Positions 1 to 9,142 are shown, counted from the first letter of the stretch. The stretch: DNA of 64,000 nt from G025836975 sp048751585 (GCF_048751585.1 NZ_JAZHOB010000004.1:124001-188000), one strand, 5' to 3'. Numbers and translations: made by a program. The notes: a model not told the origin generated them from the letters alone.

Positions 1-163
1 GCTGGAAGCCGCGGCCTTGTCCGAACTGGCAAAACAGCTTAAAGCGGCTTGCGGTTCGGGCGGTACCGTCAAAGAAGGCATTATCGAAATTCAAGGCGAT
101 CATCGCGATGCCGTGATCCCGAAACTGGCGCTGCGCTGGGTCGTCAAACGCGCGGGAGGTTAG
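1..163 (+). CDS. SUI1/YciH-family translation factor, C-terminal part
   Basis: Only the last 53 codons are in the window; the 5' end lies outside and the reading frame starts at base 2. The fragment shows the glycine-rich stretch CGSGGTVKEG followed by IEIQGDHRD. This is the typical end of the SUI1 fold found in eukaryotic eIF1 and bacterial YciH proteins, which bind the small ribosomal subunit and influence start-codon choice. It ends at a TAG. A small unrelated gene follows 95 bases downstream on the same strand. The family call is firm; the role in this organism is inferred. Confidence 0.85.
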   Translation, partial: LEAAALSELAKQLKAACGSGGTVKEGIIEIQGDHRDAVIPKLALRWVVKRAGG

Positions 164-258
164 CCCGCATATTGAGTATCACTTGGTGCTTGAACGGTGC
201 TACGCTTGAAACAAGCCGTTCATGCCGAATTGGCGAAAGCCGGACTAAAGGAAGAAGC

Positions 259-459
259 ATGGGAAAGAAGAAAGGCGCCGCCGACCCGGACGAAGTCGCA
301 CTGATTGAATGGTGTATCGAAGTCGAGGGATTGCTGGTGGCCGCCGGTTCGACACAACGTCAGGCGCAAGAGTACATCGAAGAAGAGGCCGAGTGGTTTA
401 CCGACCTGTTTTATAACGGCTTGACCCCTGAAGAGGCCGCCAAGGAAGCGCTTAATTAA
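259..459 (+). CDS. small acidic hypothetical protein (66 aa)
   Basis: The ATG at 259 is preceded by a purine-rich AAGGAAG ribosome-binding site. In-frame codons further upstream have no such site, so the short form is preferred. The product begins with a basic MGKKK stretch and is otherwise acidic and probably helical, with repeated Glu runs (EEEAEWF, TPEEAAKEAL). It has no signal peptide or membrane segment. I do not recognise a family. It lies 95 bases after the SUI1-family gene and may be co-transcribed with it. Its last four bases overlap the end of the convergent MarR gene. Confidence 0.6.
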   Translation: MGKKKGAADPDEVALIEWCIEVEGLLVAAGSTQRQAQEYIEEEAEWFTDLFYNGLTPEEAAKEALN

Positions 460-1016
460 ATCGGAGAACCGGCCTTTCCTGGCCGGCTTCTGTGCGGCCT
501 TTCCTTGACCAGATCGTCTTCCATCATCTGGCCGGCCCGGCGCACGATGCGATCCAGCATGGACCCCAGCGCCTGCAGCTCATTCGCATCCAGGTCCTGG
601 AAGATGACATCATTCAGCGATGCCACCACCGGCATGATTTCCCGATACATATCCACGCCCTGCCGAGTGACGGATATATGCACCGTCCTGGCATCACCCG
701 GGTCGCGGCTGCGCGCCAGCAATCCTTTACCGTAAAGCGAGCCCACCGCGCGCGAGGTGCGCGGCGCGTCCAGGGCAGCCGCCTGGGCCAGTTGGGTGGA
801 GGTCAGGCTGTCGTACTGGACCGCGATCGCCAGCAAGCGCCACTCGCGTCGGGTGATATTGAAGCGGCCCTCGCATAAACGCGTGAAAATGGGATTGCCC
901 GCCGACCATGCGCGGTACAGCCTGAACATCATCATGTCACCCAGCGTAGGCAGGCGGCCCGGCACATCGGCCGCGCGGGCCGATCCCTGTATGGAATCCG
1001 TCGTTTTGATGCCCAT
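456..1016 (-). CDS. MarR-family transcriptional regulator
   Basis: A 186-residue winged-helix regulator. The MarR core runs from about residue 25 to 165. It contains the recognition-helix region (STQLAQAAALDAPRTSR, about 73-89) and the wing RSRDPGDART (about 102-111), followed by the long dimerisation helix. I chose the ATG at 1016: it has a GGAAAG site just upstream, whereas the longer reading to 1121 would almost abut the divergent gene's start and fill the promoter. It faces a Bug-type receptor gene, so it most likely represses itself and/or that transporter/sulfatase pair in response to an aromatic or organic acid ligand (inference). Confidence 0.85.
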   Translation of the reverse strand: MGIKTTDSIQGSARAADVPGRLPTLGDMMMFRLYRAWSAGNPIFTRLCEGRFNITRREWRLLAIAVQYDSLTSTQLAQAAALDAPRTSRAVGSLYGKGLLARSRDPGDARTVHISVTRQGVDMYREIMPVVASLNDVIFQDLDANELQALGSMLDRIVRRAGQMMEDDLVKERPHRSRPGKAGSPI

Positions 1017-1046
1017 GGATCGGAACTTTCCCTGACTGTCGGATAC

Positions 1047-1082
1047 TTGATTAGAACAATTAATACCCAGCTTGGTAAGCTG
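1047..1082. promoter_or_regulatory. candidate MarR operator region with two inverted repeats
   Basis: The 107-base divergent promoter between the MarR gene and the Bug gene holds a perfect 6-bp inverted repeat with a 3-base spacer at 1068-1082 (CAGCTT GGT AAGCTG). Beside it is an imperfect AT-rich repeat at 1047-1063 (TTGATTAG AA CAATTAA) of the type often bound by MarR dimers. Position and symmetry are seen directly; binding by the neighbouring regulator is inferred. Confidence 0.4.
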
Positions 1083-1123
1083 CCATCCAATATTAAGACA
1101 TATCAAGTCCGAGGAGACCAACC

Positions 1124-2107
1124 ATGATCAAGAACGCATTTCGAACCGTCCTGCTGCCTTGCATCCTGTTTGCGGCATGCACCGCCGGCGCCGCACAGGA
1201 CAATGCCGCTAAATTAACCTCCCCCCTGACCATAGTCGTCGGCTATGCGCCGGGCGGGGCCACCGATCGCGCCGCGCGCATCGTGGCCACCAGCTTGCAG
1301 GCCAAGCTGGGCGTACCGGTTGTCGTCGAGAACAAGACGGGCGCGGGCGGCCGCATTGCCGCGCAGCATGTCAAGAATGCGGGACCAAATGAAAATATAC
1401 TGCTGCTTGGCAACCCGGCGGTCATGGTGGTGGCGCCCTTGGTATTCGAAAGCCTGGCCTACGATGCCGTAAAGGACTTCCAGCCCGTCTCCATGGTGAC
1501 GGAATATGGCTTTGGCGTCGCCGTCTCGGCGGACAGCCCGATCAAAGACATGAAAGGGCTGGTGGAATGGGCCAAGTCCAATCCGGACAAGTTCAACATC
1601 GGCGTTCCCGCAACAGGCAGCCTTCCGCACTTCTTTGGCCTGATGCTTTCCAAGCAGATCGGAGCCGAAGGCCAGATCATCGGCTATCGGGGCTCGGCGC
1701 CGGTCATCACCGACCTGATCGGCGGCGCTGTTCCGTTAGCCATCGACACGCTGGACGTTTTGACCCGCCAGCATCAGGGCAAGCGCATCCGCATACTGGC
1801 CACGTCGGGTCAAGAGCGCGAAGCGGCCTTGCCGGACGTACCCACATTCAAGCAAGCCGGTGTCGACCTTCAGGCCGCGGGCTGGAACACCTTTTTTGCC
1901 TCGTCCTCCATGCCCAAGGACAAGGCAGCCATGCTGGGCGAGGTCGTCAAGTCGGTAACGGCGGACCCGGCCGTACGTAAGACGCTGCAAGAGAACGACC
2001 TGATTCCGGTATCCGCCAATGCGCGGGAAACCGGCAAGCTGGTGGAGGCGTTCCGCGCGCAGTGGGCGCCCGTCGTCAAGGCATCGGGTTTCGTCGTCAC
2101 CAAATAG
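1124..2107 (+). CDS. Bug-family (tripartite tricarboxylate) substrate-binding protein
   Basis: A 327-residue periplasmic receptor. The N-terminus is a signal peptide (hydrophobic stretch, then AGAAQD around residues 22-27). The mature part shows Bug/TctC signatures: IVVGYAPGGATDRAAR near the start, VVENKTGAGGRIAA, and the middle segment LPHFFGLMLSKQ. The ATG at 1124 has a strong GAGGAG site. No TctA/TctB-like permease is in the window, which is common for the expanded Bug set of Bordetella-like bacteria. It lies 20 bases upstream of a sulfatase-family gene and is divergent from a MarR regulator, suggesting joint uptake and processing of one compound. The ligand cannot be read from sequence. 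Confidence 0.92.
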   Translation: MIKNAFRTVLLPCILFAACTAGAAQDNAAKLTSPLTIVVGYAPGGATDRAARIVATSLQAKLGVPVVVENKTGAGGRIAAQHVKNAGPNENILLLGNPAVMVVAPLVFESLAYDAVKDFQPVSMVTEYGFGVAVSADSPIKDMKGLVEWAKSNPDKFNIGVPATGSLPHFFGLMLSKQIGAEGQIIGYRGSAPVITDLIGGAVPLAIDTLDVLTRQHQGKRIRILATSGQEREAALPDVPTFKQAGVDLQAAGWNTFFASSSMPKDKAAMLGEVVKSVTADPAVRKTLQENDLIPVSANARETGKLVEAFRAQWAPVVKASGFVVTK

Positions 2108-2127
2108 ATACACAGCAGGCAACACCG

Positions 2128-3690
2128 ATGAGCCAACCCAGGAATGTTCTTTTCATCATGGCGGACCAGTTGCGCGCCGACCACTTGGCATGCTATGGGC
2201 ACCCGCATATACGCACGCCGAATATCGACGCGCTTGCCAAGCGAGGCGTACGGTTCGATCGCGCTTTCGTGAACTCCGGCGTGTGCGGGCCATCGCGCAT
2301 GAGCTACTACACCGGCCGCTACCCCTCCACGCATGGGGCGACCTGGAACCGCGTGCCTTTGTCCGTGGGCGAGGTAACGCTGGGCGAATACCTGCGTGAA
2401 AGCGGCCGCAAGCTGGTGCTGGCCGGCAAGACCCACGTCATGGTGGACCATGCCGGGCTGGAGCGCCTGGCGCTGGACGGCGGCAGCGAACTGGGCCGCC
2501 TGCTAAGCACAGGCGGCTTCGAGGAAATCGATCGCTACGACGGCCACCATGAACCCGGCAAAGAAAGCGGCTACCCGGCCTACCTGCGCCGCCACGGCTA
2601 TGTGTCGGACGATCCCTGGACGGATTTCGTTATTTCCGCGAAGGGCCCCGACGGCAAGACTGTCAGCGGCTGGCACATGCGAAATGCGCGCTACCCATCC
2701 CTGGTTCAGGACGAGCACTCCGAGACCGCCTACATGACGGACCAGGCCCTACGCTTCATGCAGCAGCAAGGCGACCAGCCCTGGGTCATGCACTTGAGCT
2801 ACGTAAAACCCCACTGGCCCTACATTGCGCCCGATCCCTACCACAACATGTACAGCCCGGACCAGTGCCTGCCCGTGGTGCGCAACGAAGCCGAACGGGG
2901 CAATGCGCATCCCGTACTGGCGGCCTATCGCCAGCACGAGGAAAGCATCAGCTTTTCCATGGACGAATGCATACGCACGGTGCGTCCCGCCTACCAGGGT
3001 CTGATCACGCAGCTGGACGATCATCTGGGCCGGCTGTTCGAGCACATGGAACGCACGGGCCTCATGGAAAATACGCTCATCATCTTCACGGCCGATCACG
3101 GGGACTTCCTGGGAGATCATTGGCTGGGCGAGAAAGAGCTGTTCTACGACACCGTGCAGCGCGTGCCGATGATCGTGGTCGATCCATCCGCGGCGGCGGA
3201 CGGGACCCGAGGAAAGACAGAGTCAAGAATGGTGGAGTCGGTGGACGTGCTGCCCACCATCCTGGCCTGGCTGGGGCTGCCCCTGCCCATGCATCGCCTG
3301 GAGGGACGCAACCTGCTTCCCGTCTTGCATGGTCACCCGGTCGAATGGCGTGATTGCGTTTTTTCCGAGCTGGATTACAGCTATCGGCTCTCGAGGCTGC
3401 TGGTCGAAAAAACGCCGCAAAATGCCCGCGCCTGGTCCGTCCGTACAGACCGGTGGCGCTATGTGTACTGGATGGATGAGCCCGAGCAACTTTACGACCT
3501 GCACGCGGACCCCGACCAATTCCACGACCTGGGCCAGGATCCCGCCTATGCCCAGGTTCGGGCCGAATGCCGCGGACGCCTGCTGGCCTGGTTCGCCGGC
3601 TTGAAGCGGCGCACGACGGTCAGTTGCGAAGCCGTCGAGAAAGGAACCAACGCCTATAAGAAAGCAGGCGTGTTTTTTGGCCAGTGGTGA
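2128..3690 (+). CDS. sulfatase/phosphonate-monoesterase family hydrolase
   Basis: 520 residues of the alkaline-phosphatase/sulfatase superfamily. The N-terminal metal site is in NVLFIMADQLRADHL. The nucleophile motif is CGPSR at residues 53-57, where Cys53 would be oxidised to formylglycine. A second metal site (FTADHGDFLGDHWL) lies about two thirds through. The C-terminal part has the usual WRYVYW and YDLHADPDQFHDL segments. There is no signal peptide, so it is probably cytoplasmic. I start at ATG 2128, 20 bases after the Bug gene; an upstream in-frame start would lie inside that gene. The substrate (sulfate ester, phosphonate ester or phosphodiester) is undetermined. Confidence 0.88.
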   Translation: MSQPRNVLFIMADQLRADHLACYGHPHIRTPNIDALAKRGVRFDRAFVNSGVCGPSRMSYYTGRYPSTHGATWNRVPLSVGEVTLGEYLRESGRKLVLAGKTHVMVDHAGLERLALDGGSELGRLLSTGGFEEIDRYDGHHEPGKESGYPAYLRRHGYVSDDPWTDFVISAKGPDGKTVSGWHMRNARYPSLVQDEHSETAYMTDQALRFMQQQGDQPWVMHLSYVKPHWPYIAPDPYHNMYSPDQCLPVVRNEAERGNAHPVLAAYRQHEESISFSMDECIRTVRPAYQGLITQLDDHLGRLFEHMERTGLMENTLIIFTADHGDFLGDHWLGEKELFYDTVQRVPMIVVDPSAAADGTRGKTESRMVESVDVLPTILAWLGLPLPMHRLEGRNLLPVLHGHPVEWRDCVFSELDYSYRLSRLLVEKTPQNARAWSVRTDRWRYVYWMDEPEQLYDLHADPDQFHDLGQDPAYAQVRAECRGRLLAWFAGLKRRTTVSCEAVEKGTNAYKKAGVFFGQW

Positions 3691-3713
3691 TCGCATCCGA
3701 GCGCGAGGCGCAA

Positions 3714-4760
3714 TTACGCCAACACGGCTTTCAGCGCATCAACCGCGGCTCCCGTCATCTTCGCGCTGATATCCAGATGAAAGACCGCGCGCATCAAGAA
3801 CTGGCTCTCCACGCCGATGCGTATATCATGCTGGGCCAGACCCCGCGCTATTTCCGCCGCTGTCTTGCCGCTATCGGACACGTCAAAAAAAACCAGGTTT
3901 GTATCGACTCGACCGAACTGCAAGCGGACACCGGGCAGATCGCGAATCCGCTCGGCGAATGCACGCGCATTCAGATGGTCTTCGGCCAGGCGGCCTACGT
4001 TGTGCTCGAGCGCGTACAAGCCGGCAGCCGCCACAATGCCCGCCTGGCGCATGGCTCCGCCGAAACGATGCTTCCAGCGATTCGCCTGTTGGATAAACTC
4101 AGCGGACCCAGCCAGGACCGCGCCGATGGGGCAACCCAGACCCTTCGAAAGATCCAGCCAGACGCTGTCGAAAGGCTTTGCGTAGGATTCGGCTGAAACA
4201 TTGGTGGCCACACATGCGTTCAACAAGCGCGCGCCATCCATATGCAAAGCCAGCTTCAAGTCCCTTGCGGCACCCACAACCTCATGCACCGTTTCCAATG
4301 GCCATACCGCGCCTCCACCGCGATTGCTTGTCTGCTCGATGCAAACGACTTTTGAGAAAGGGGTCTTGATCCCCTGGGGCCTTACCGCCGCAGCGAGCTC
4401 CTTGGCATCAAAAATTCCGTATTCGGTACCTATGCCGCGAATAACACTGTGAGCGAAAACCGATGCGCCGGCTCCTTCGGAGGATACGATATGGCTATTA
4501 CGGGCGGCGATGATCTCATCGCCCGGCCGACAATGCACTGCCAAGGCTATCTGATTGCACATCGTGCCCGATGGCAGGAAAATGGCCGCCTCTTGGCCCA
4601 GGATTGCGGCAACCTTTTCTGTCAGCGCGTTGACGCTGGGATCTTCGCCGCGCTGCTCGTCGCCAACCTCGGCGCGAGCCATAGCGTCCCGCATGCCGAG
4701 TGATGGTCGAGTGGCGGTATCGCTGACCAAATCTATCGCGAATGGTGGACGCACAGACAT
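3714..4760 (-). CDS. ltaE: L-threonine aldolase-like PLP enzyme
   Basis: 348 residues of the beta-eliminating-lyase/threonine-aldolase family, which cleaves L-threonine or other beta-hydroxy-amino acids to glycine plus an aldehyde. It shows the N-terminal DLVSDTATRPS motif, the IFLPSGTMCNQIA stretch, the cofactor aspartate in LHMDGARLLNA (about 172-182), and the PLP lysine in LSKGLGCPIG (Lys206). It is the last gene of a seven-gene minus-strand operon that starts with a GntR regulator and encodes an amino-acid ABC transporter. The gap to the preceding aminotransferase gene is 2 bases, so translation is probably coupled. Substrate preference in this operon is unknown. Confidence 0.88.
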   Translation of the reverse strand: MSVRPPFAIDLVSDTATRPSLGMRDAMARAEVGDEQRGEDPSVNALTEKVAAILGQEAAIFLPSGTMCNQIALAVHCRPGDEIIAARNSHIVSSEGAGASVFAHSVIRGIGTEYGIFDAKELAAAVRPQGIKTPFSKVVCIEQTSNRGGGAVWPLETVHEVVGAARDLKLALHMDGARLLNACVATNVSAESYAKPFDSVWLDLSKGLGCPIGAVLAGSAEFIQQANRWKHRFGGAMRQAGIVAAAGLYALEHNVGRLAEDHLNARAFAERIRDLPGVRLQFGRVDTNLVFFDVSDSGKTAAEIARGLAQHDIRIGVESQFLMRAVFHLDISAKMTGAAVDALKAVLA

Positions 4761-4762
4761 GG

Positions 4763-6007
4763 CTATATCGCGGCAACGCCTTTGATCATGCGCAGGCCGT
4801 CTCGCACCGCGTCCAGCGCCGCGTCGATATCGGCCTCATTGTTGTATCCATGCAGTCCAAATCGAAGTTGGCCGCGCCTTATGGTGTGTGCGACCTTGCG
4901 CTCGACAAGATGCTCTGAAAGAGGCTGTATCAGAGGATCGGTTGAGAATCCATGGCCCCCGGCGTTCAGCGCGCCCAACGTAACAATGTGCGATTGCTTG
5001 GGACCGCGGCCAGGTACCGCCGGTGTCATGCCCAGGCCGCACAGCCCATCATGAAACTTGCCTATAAGTTGCAGGACATGGGCTTCGATATTAACGGTAC
5101 CGAGCTCCAGCAGCATATCGAGCGAGGCATCAGCGGCATACGCCCCCGCCAAGTTGAAGCTGCCTACTTCGAAGCGGCGGCTGTCCGGCTGATACTCATA
5201 ATCAAAGCCGCCCATGGTTGAATGGTCGTCCGTTTTCTGGATGATCGCCGGACGCGACAAATAGGCGGGCTTGAGCCGGTCTATCCACTTGGGCGACACA
5301 TACAGGAAGCCGTAGCCGTACAGGCCAAGCAGGCCTTTCGATACGGAAGTGGCGAATCCATCCACCATCTCGGCGGAAAGATCGTGGTGCATGATGCCGG
5401 CTGTCTGTACGCCATCAACCAGCAGGAAAACGTCGCGCTTGCGGCATGCCTCCCCCAGCTTCCGCAAGTCGGTACGGTGCCCAGGCGCAAAGGTGGCGGA
5501 GGCCACCGTCATCAACCGTGTTCGCGCGTCCATGGCCGATATCAGGCCGTCGATATCGATTGAACCGTCCGGCATAGGATCAACGACGCGCACCTCCAGT
5601 CCACGCTGCCGCTGCCGCAACCAGGGATAGACATTGTTTGGATGCTCGCAGTCCGAAGTCAACACAACGTTGTCGCCCGATTCCCATGGAAAAGCCCACG
5701 CAATGCTGTTCGTCCCATCGGAAACATTGCGGATCGCCGCAATGGTGTCTGGAGCAACATTCATAAGCTTGGCGAATTTACGGCGGGACGACGCCACCTG
5801 GACTTCATGTTGCACACGATTCGCGGATGCCAGCTCAAGATGGTCGAGAAACGCCTCGACCGAGGAGCGCACCCGGCGATGCAGAATCATCTTGTCGCAT
5901 ATCGACAGGTAAGTCTGGGTGGCCAACGCAGGGAAGCCGCTGCGAAAGGTACTGAAGGTCAGTGGCGCGTCCGTGGAAGCCTCTGGGAAAACAGCATGCG
6001 AAGTCAT
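4763..6007 (-). CDS. class V aminotransferase-family PLP enzyme
   Basis: 414 residues of the class V aminotransferase fold (isopenicillin-N-epimerase/cysteine-desulfurase relatives). Visible features are the NVSDGTNSIAW region near residue 94, the cofactor aspartate in LLVDGVQTAG (Asp198), and the PLP lysine in TSVSKGLLGLYG (Lys224). The family includes epimerases, desulfurases and lyases, so the reaction is not determined. It stands between the ABC-transporter ATPase (36 bases upstream) and the threonine-aldolase-like gene (2 bases downstream), so it probably acts on the imported amino acid. An AGGACGG site lies upstream of the ATG. Confidence 0.85.
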   Translation of the reverse strand: MTSHAVFPEASTDAPLTFSTFRSGFPALATQTYLSICDKMILHRRVRSSVEAFLDHLELASANRVQHEVQVASSRRKFAKLMNVAPDTIAAIRNVSDGTNSIAWAFPWESGDNVVLTSDCEHPNNVYPWLRQRQRGLEVRVVDPMPDGSIDIDGLISAMDARTRLMTVASATFAPGHRTDLRKLGEACRKRDVFLLVDGVQTAGIMHHDLSAEMVDGFATSVSKGLLGLYGYGFLYVSPKWIDRLKPAYLSRPAIIQKTDDHSTMGGFDYEYQPDSRRFEVGSFNLAGAYAADASLDMLLELGTVNIEAHVLQLIGKFHDGLCGLGMTPAVPGRGPKQSHIVTLGALNAGGHGFSTDPLIQPLSEHLVERKVAHTIRRGQLRFGLHGYNNEADIDAALDAVRDGLRMIKGVAAI

Positions 6008-6043
6008 TGGGGGTCCGTCCTAATTGAAACAGGGAACAAAGCG

Positions 6044-6802
6044 TCAGTGCAAAATCTGGCTAAGGAACAAGCGAGTCCGTTCGCTGGAGGGCGACTCGAA
6101 AAACTGGTCGGGTGGCGCTGCTTCGACGACCTCCCCGTCAGCCATGAATACGACGAGATCGGCTACCTTGCGCGCGAAATTCATTTCATGCGTTACGCAT
6201 ATCATCGTCATGCCCGCCTCGGCCAGTTCAGTCATGACATCGAGCACCTCGTGGATCATCTCAGGATCCAGGGCGGATGTCGGTTCATCGAACAGCATGA
6301 CATCAGGCCTTAGCATCAATGCGCGGGCTATCGCCACACGCTGCTGCTGGCCGCCTGACAATTGGCCGGGAAATTTCCTTGCCTGCTCGGGTATGCGTAC
6401 GCGACGGAGCAGCTCCATGGCCCGATCCTGGGCTTCCGCCTGGGGCACTCCTTGCGCCAGCATGGGGCCCAGAGTAAGGTTGTCCAGGATCGTAAGGTGG
6501 GGAAACAGATTGAAGCTTTGGAACACCATTCCGACTTTGCGGCGCACGGCCTCGATTTGGCGGATATCCGAGCTCACCTCTATGCCATCGACAATGATGC
6601 TTCCTTCCTGGTGCTCCTCGAGCCTGTTGATGCAGCGGATCGCGGTCGACTTTCCAGAGCCGGAAGGGCCGCAGATGACTACTTTCTCGCCACGGCCGAC
6701 CACCAGGTTAACGTCGCGCAGCACATGGAAATCCCCGTACCATTTGTTCACTTCATGCAGTTGAACCGCTGCGCCCTCGATGGGGTCCATTGATTCTGTC
6801 AT
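6044..6802 (-). CDS. aapP: amino-acid ABC transporter ATP-binding protein
   Basis: 252 residues of the polar-amino-acid ATPase family (GlnQ/AapP). The Walker A motif GPSGSGKST is at 45-53, the Q-loop is in MVFQSFNLFPH, the signature LSGGQQQR is at about 148-155, Walker B is VMLFDEP at about 168-174, and the switch histidine is in VTHEMNFA (His204). It would power the two permeases encoded just upstream; the gap to the AapM-like gene is one base. Neighbour order (binding protein, two large permeases, ATPase) is that of general L-amino-acid transporters. Confidence 0.95.
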   Translation of the reverse strand: MTESMDPIEGAAVQLHEVNKWYGDFHVLRDVNLVVGRGEKVVICGPSGSGKSTAIRCINRLEEHQEGSIIVDGIEVSSDIRQIEAVRRKVGMVFQSFNLFPHLTILDNLTLGPMLAQGVPQAEAQDRAMELLRRVRIPEQARKFPGQLSGGQQQRVAIARALMLRPDVMLFDEPTSALDPEMIHEVLDVMTELAEAGMTMICVTHEMNFARKVADLVVFMADGEVVEAAPPDQFFESPSSERTRLFLSQILH

Positions 6803-6803
6803 T

Positions 6804-7916
6804 TCAACGCCTTACCTTGAGTCTGGATTCCAATCCCTCGCTGTACTTGGACATGGCGAAGCACATCACGAAGTACAGCAGGAAAATAAACAGATAGGCC
6901 TCGATGCTGTAGCGCACCCAGACGGGATCTTGTATTGCGGTCGATGTCGCGCGCAGCACATCGAACAAGCCGATGATGCCGACGAAAGTCGTATTCTTGA
7001 AAGCCCGAATAATCTCATTCATCATGGATGGCAGCACAATGCGTCCCGTCTGCGGCAGGATGATGCGCAACATTTTCTGCCAGTAGGTCAAACCGACGGT
7101 ATCCGCCGCCTCGTATTGGCCTCTTCCTATGGCTTGCAGTCCGCCGCGGATTACCTCGGCGGCATAAGCCGCAAAGAACAGCATCATCGCGATCTGGGCC
7201 CTCATGAACTTATCGATGCTGACGCCCTCTGGCAGGAACAGCGGAAACATCAAAGAAGCCATGAACAATATAGTCACCAGCGGCAAGCCCCTGACTATCT
7301 CGATGAAGCCCACGCAGAGCGCCTTGATCGCCGGCATCTGCGAGCGGCGCCCCAGGGCCAGGAGGACACCCGCCGGAAGGCCTCCAACGATGGTTCCGAC
7401 GAACATGATCAAGGTCAGCGGCAGTCCGCCCCATTGATGAGTCGGGACCGGCGCCAAGCCGAACACGCCGCCAAGCATCAGCAGAAACACCACGCTCATG
7501 GCGGCAAGCCAGGAAATGACCAAAGCGCGGGCGGACAAGATACGAAGCGCCGAAATAATAGCCAGCCCGACAATAATCGCAATGACCGCTATGCCGCGCC
7601 ACTGTTCTTCATAGGGAAAGGTACCGAACAGCATCACGCTGTATTTTTCGGGAATGACGGCCCAGCAGGCACCCGCGGCAGCCTTGCAGGCTTCGGCATT
7701 CGTCGTGAACCAGACGGCGTCGATGAACGCCCAGCGGATGAGCCGTGGCAAGGTGACGAACAACACCCAAAGCGCCAGCAAGGTCATGGCGCCATTGAAC
7801 CAGCCCCTGAAAAAATTGCTTCTAAGCCAAGCCTGGGGGCCCTGTTCGCGCAAGGGAGGCGAACGGCGCGCTGTCGGCTTGATGATCGCCCGGGAAATGC
7901 ACTGTCCTGAAGCCAT
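6804..7916 (-). CDS. aapM: amino-acid ABC transporter permease, AapM-like
   Basis: 370 residues and much longer than a typical HisM/GlnP permease because of an N-terminal extension, as in AapM/BztC. Several hydrophobic segments precede the EAA-type loop with the conserved sequence EVIRGGLQAIGRGQYEAA. The C-terminal part (ILPQTGRIVLPSMMNEIIRAFKNTT) matches the family. The inner-membrane subunit pairs with the AapQ-like permease encoded 3 bases upstream. Substrates of this group are broad L-amino acids (family knowledge), but this copy sits with two PLP enzymes and may be specialised. Confidence 0.92.
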   Translation of the reverse strand: MASGQCISRAIIKPTARRSPPLREQGPQAWLRSNFFRGWFNGAMTLLALWVLFVTLPRLIRWAFIDAVWFTTNAEACKAAAGACWAVIPEKYSVMLFGTFPYEEQWRGIAVIAIIVGLAIISALRILSARALVISWLAAMSVVFLLMLGGVFGLAPVPTHQWGGLPLTLIMFVGTIVGGLPAGVLLALGRRSQMPAIKALCVGFIEIVRGLPLVTILFMASLMFPLFLPEGVSIDKFMRAQIAMMLFFAAYAAEVIRGGLQAIGRGQYEAADTVGLTYWQKMLRIILPQTGRIVLPSMMNEIIRAFKNTTFVGIIGLFDVLRATSTAIQDPVWVRYSIEAYLFIFLLYFVMCFAMSKYSEGLESRLKVRR

Positions 7917-7919
7917 GTC

Positions 7920-9131
7920 TCACCGCTCCTTTATCTGTACTTTGCGGTTGTACAGATTCATGACGATCGCAATGCTGAACGAGATGGCCAGATAGATCGA
8001 CATCATGATGGCGATAGCCTCGATCGTGTGGCCGCTGAGCGTGACTATGGTGTTGTTCACGCTGAACAGCTCCGGATACCCAACGGCAACGCCCAGCGAA
8101 CTGTTCTTCACGATACTCACGTACTGGCCCGCGGCCGGCGGCACCATGACCCGCAAGGCCTGCGGAAACACGACCCTGCGGTATATGCTGAAGGGTCGCA
8201 GGCCAACAGTCTGCGCCGCCTCCAACTGGCCCGCGCTGACTGACTGAATCCCTGACCGGACGATCTCGGCGATAAAAGCGCCTATGTACAGGGACAAACC
8301 CAGCAACAAGGCAAGAAATTCGGGCGATATCGTCGTCCCGCCCTGGTAATTGAAGCCGCGCAAAGCAGGAATAGTGATCTCGTACCCGGGTCCCAGCAGC
8401 ATGGCCAAGGCAATCGGCACCGCAGCGGCCATCAGGCCCAACACCAGAACTACAGGCTGTTTCCGGCCCGATTTCCTGCGTCGGCGATCTAACAATCCAA
8501 GCATCGCCCACAGCAGAAAGCAGCTTGCTAGCACCGCCGCCAGCAGCAGCCATGGCGCAAGGTCATTGGTCAGCCAGGGCATGACGAGACCTCGATTGCT
8601 AAGGAAGGCCATATCTCCAAACGAGAACGCCTGGCGCGGATGTGGAAGCTTGGTAATGAGCGTGTACCAGAAGATCAGCTGCACCAACTGCGGAGTATTG
8701 CGGAACACTTCGACGTAGATCGAGGCGAATTTGCGCCACATCAGATTGGAAGAAAGGCGGCCCAGACCGACTATCACGCCTATCAGCGTAGCCAAAGCGA
8801 TGCTTGCCACCGATACCTTCAACGTATTAAGCAGTGCAACGCCATATGCCTTCAGAAAGGAATCGGTGGACTGGAATGCAATGGAATGCTCGCCTATCTC
8901 GAATCCGGCATCGTTGCCCAGGAAGGCAAAGCCGGTTGATATCCCCTGCTTGCTTAACGCTTCCTGGGCATTCCCAATCAGGAACGATCCAAGGGCAATG
9001 ACGCTTATCAGCACTACCGCCTGGTATATCCAGGATCTGACACCCAGATCATGCCAGGCACTCTTCCATGAAAGACGCTGCCTGACGGGCAATCGAGGCG
9101 GCCTGCGACTAAGGACTGCTGCTGTCTGCAT
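7920..9131 (-). CDS. aapQ: amino-acid ABC transporter permease, AapQ-like
   Basis: 403 residues with an N-terminal extension typical of AapQ/BztB. The EAA-loop region reads AEIVRSGIQSVSAGQLEAAQ, followed by LPQALRVMVPPAAGQY. I take the ATG at 9131. A TTG at 9146, overlapping the stop of the upstream receptor gene in a TTGA, is an alternative that would add five residues. Membrane segments are evident throughout. It forms the transport channel with the AapM-like subunit. Confidence 0.9.
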   Translation of the reverse strand: MQTAAVLSRRPPRLPVRQRLSWKSAWHDLGVRSWIYQAVVLISVIALGSFLIGNAQEALSKQGISTGFAFLGNDAGFEIGEHSIAFQSTDSFLKAYGVALLNTLKVSVASIALATLIGVIVGLGRLSSNLMWRKFASIYVEVFRNTPQLVQLIFWYTLITKLPHPRQAFSFGDMAFLSNRGLVMPWLTNDLAPWLLLAAVLASCFLLWAMLGLLDRRRRKSGRKQPVVLVLGLMAAAVPIALAMLLGPGYEITIPALRGFNYQGGTTISPEFLALLLGLSLYIGAFIAEIVRSGIQSVSAGQLEAAQTVGLRPFSIYRRVVFPQALRVMVPPAAGQYVSIVKNSSLGVAVGYPELFSVNNTIVTLSGHTIEAIAIMMSIYLAISFSIAIVMNLYNRKVQIKER

Positions 9132-9142
9132 GGCGGCAAGGC

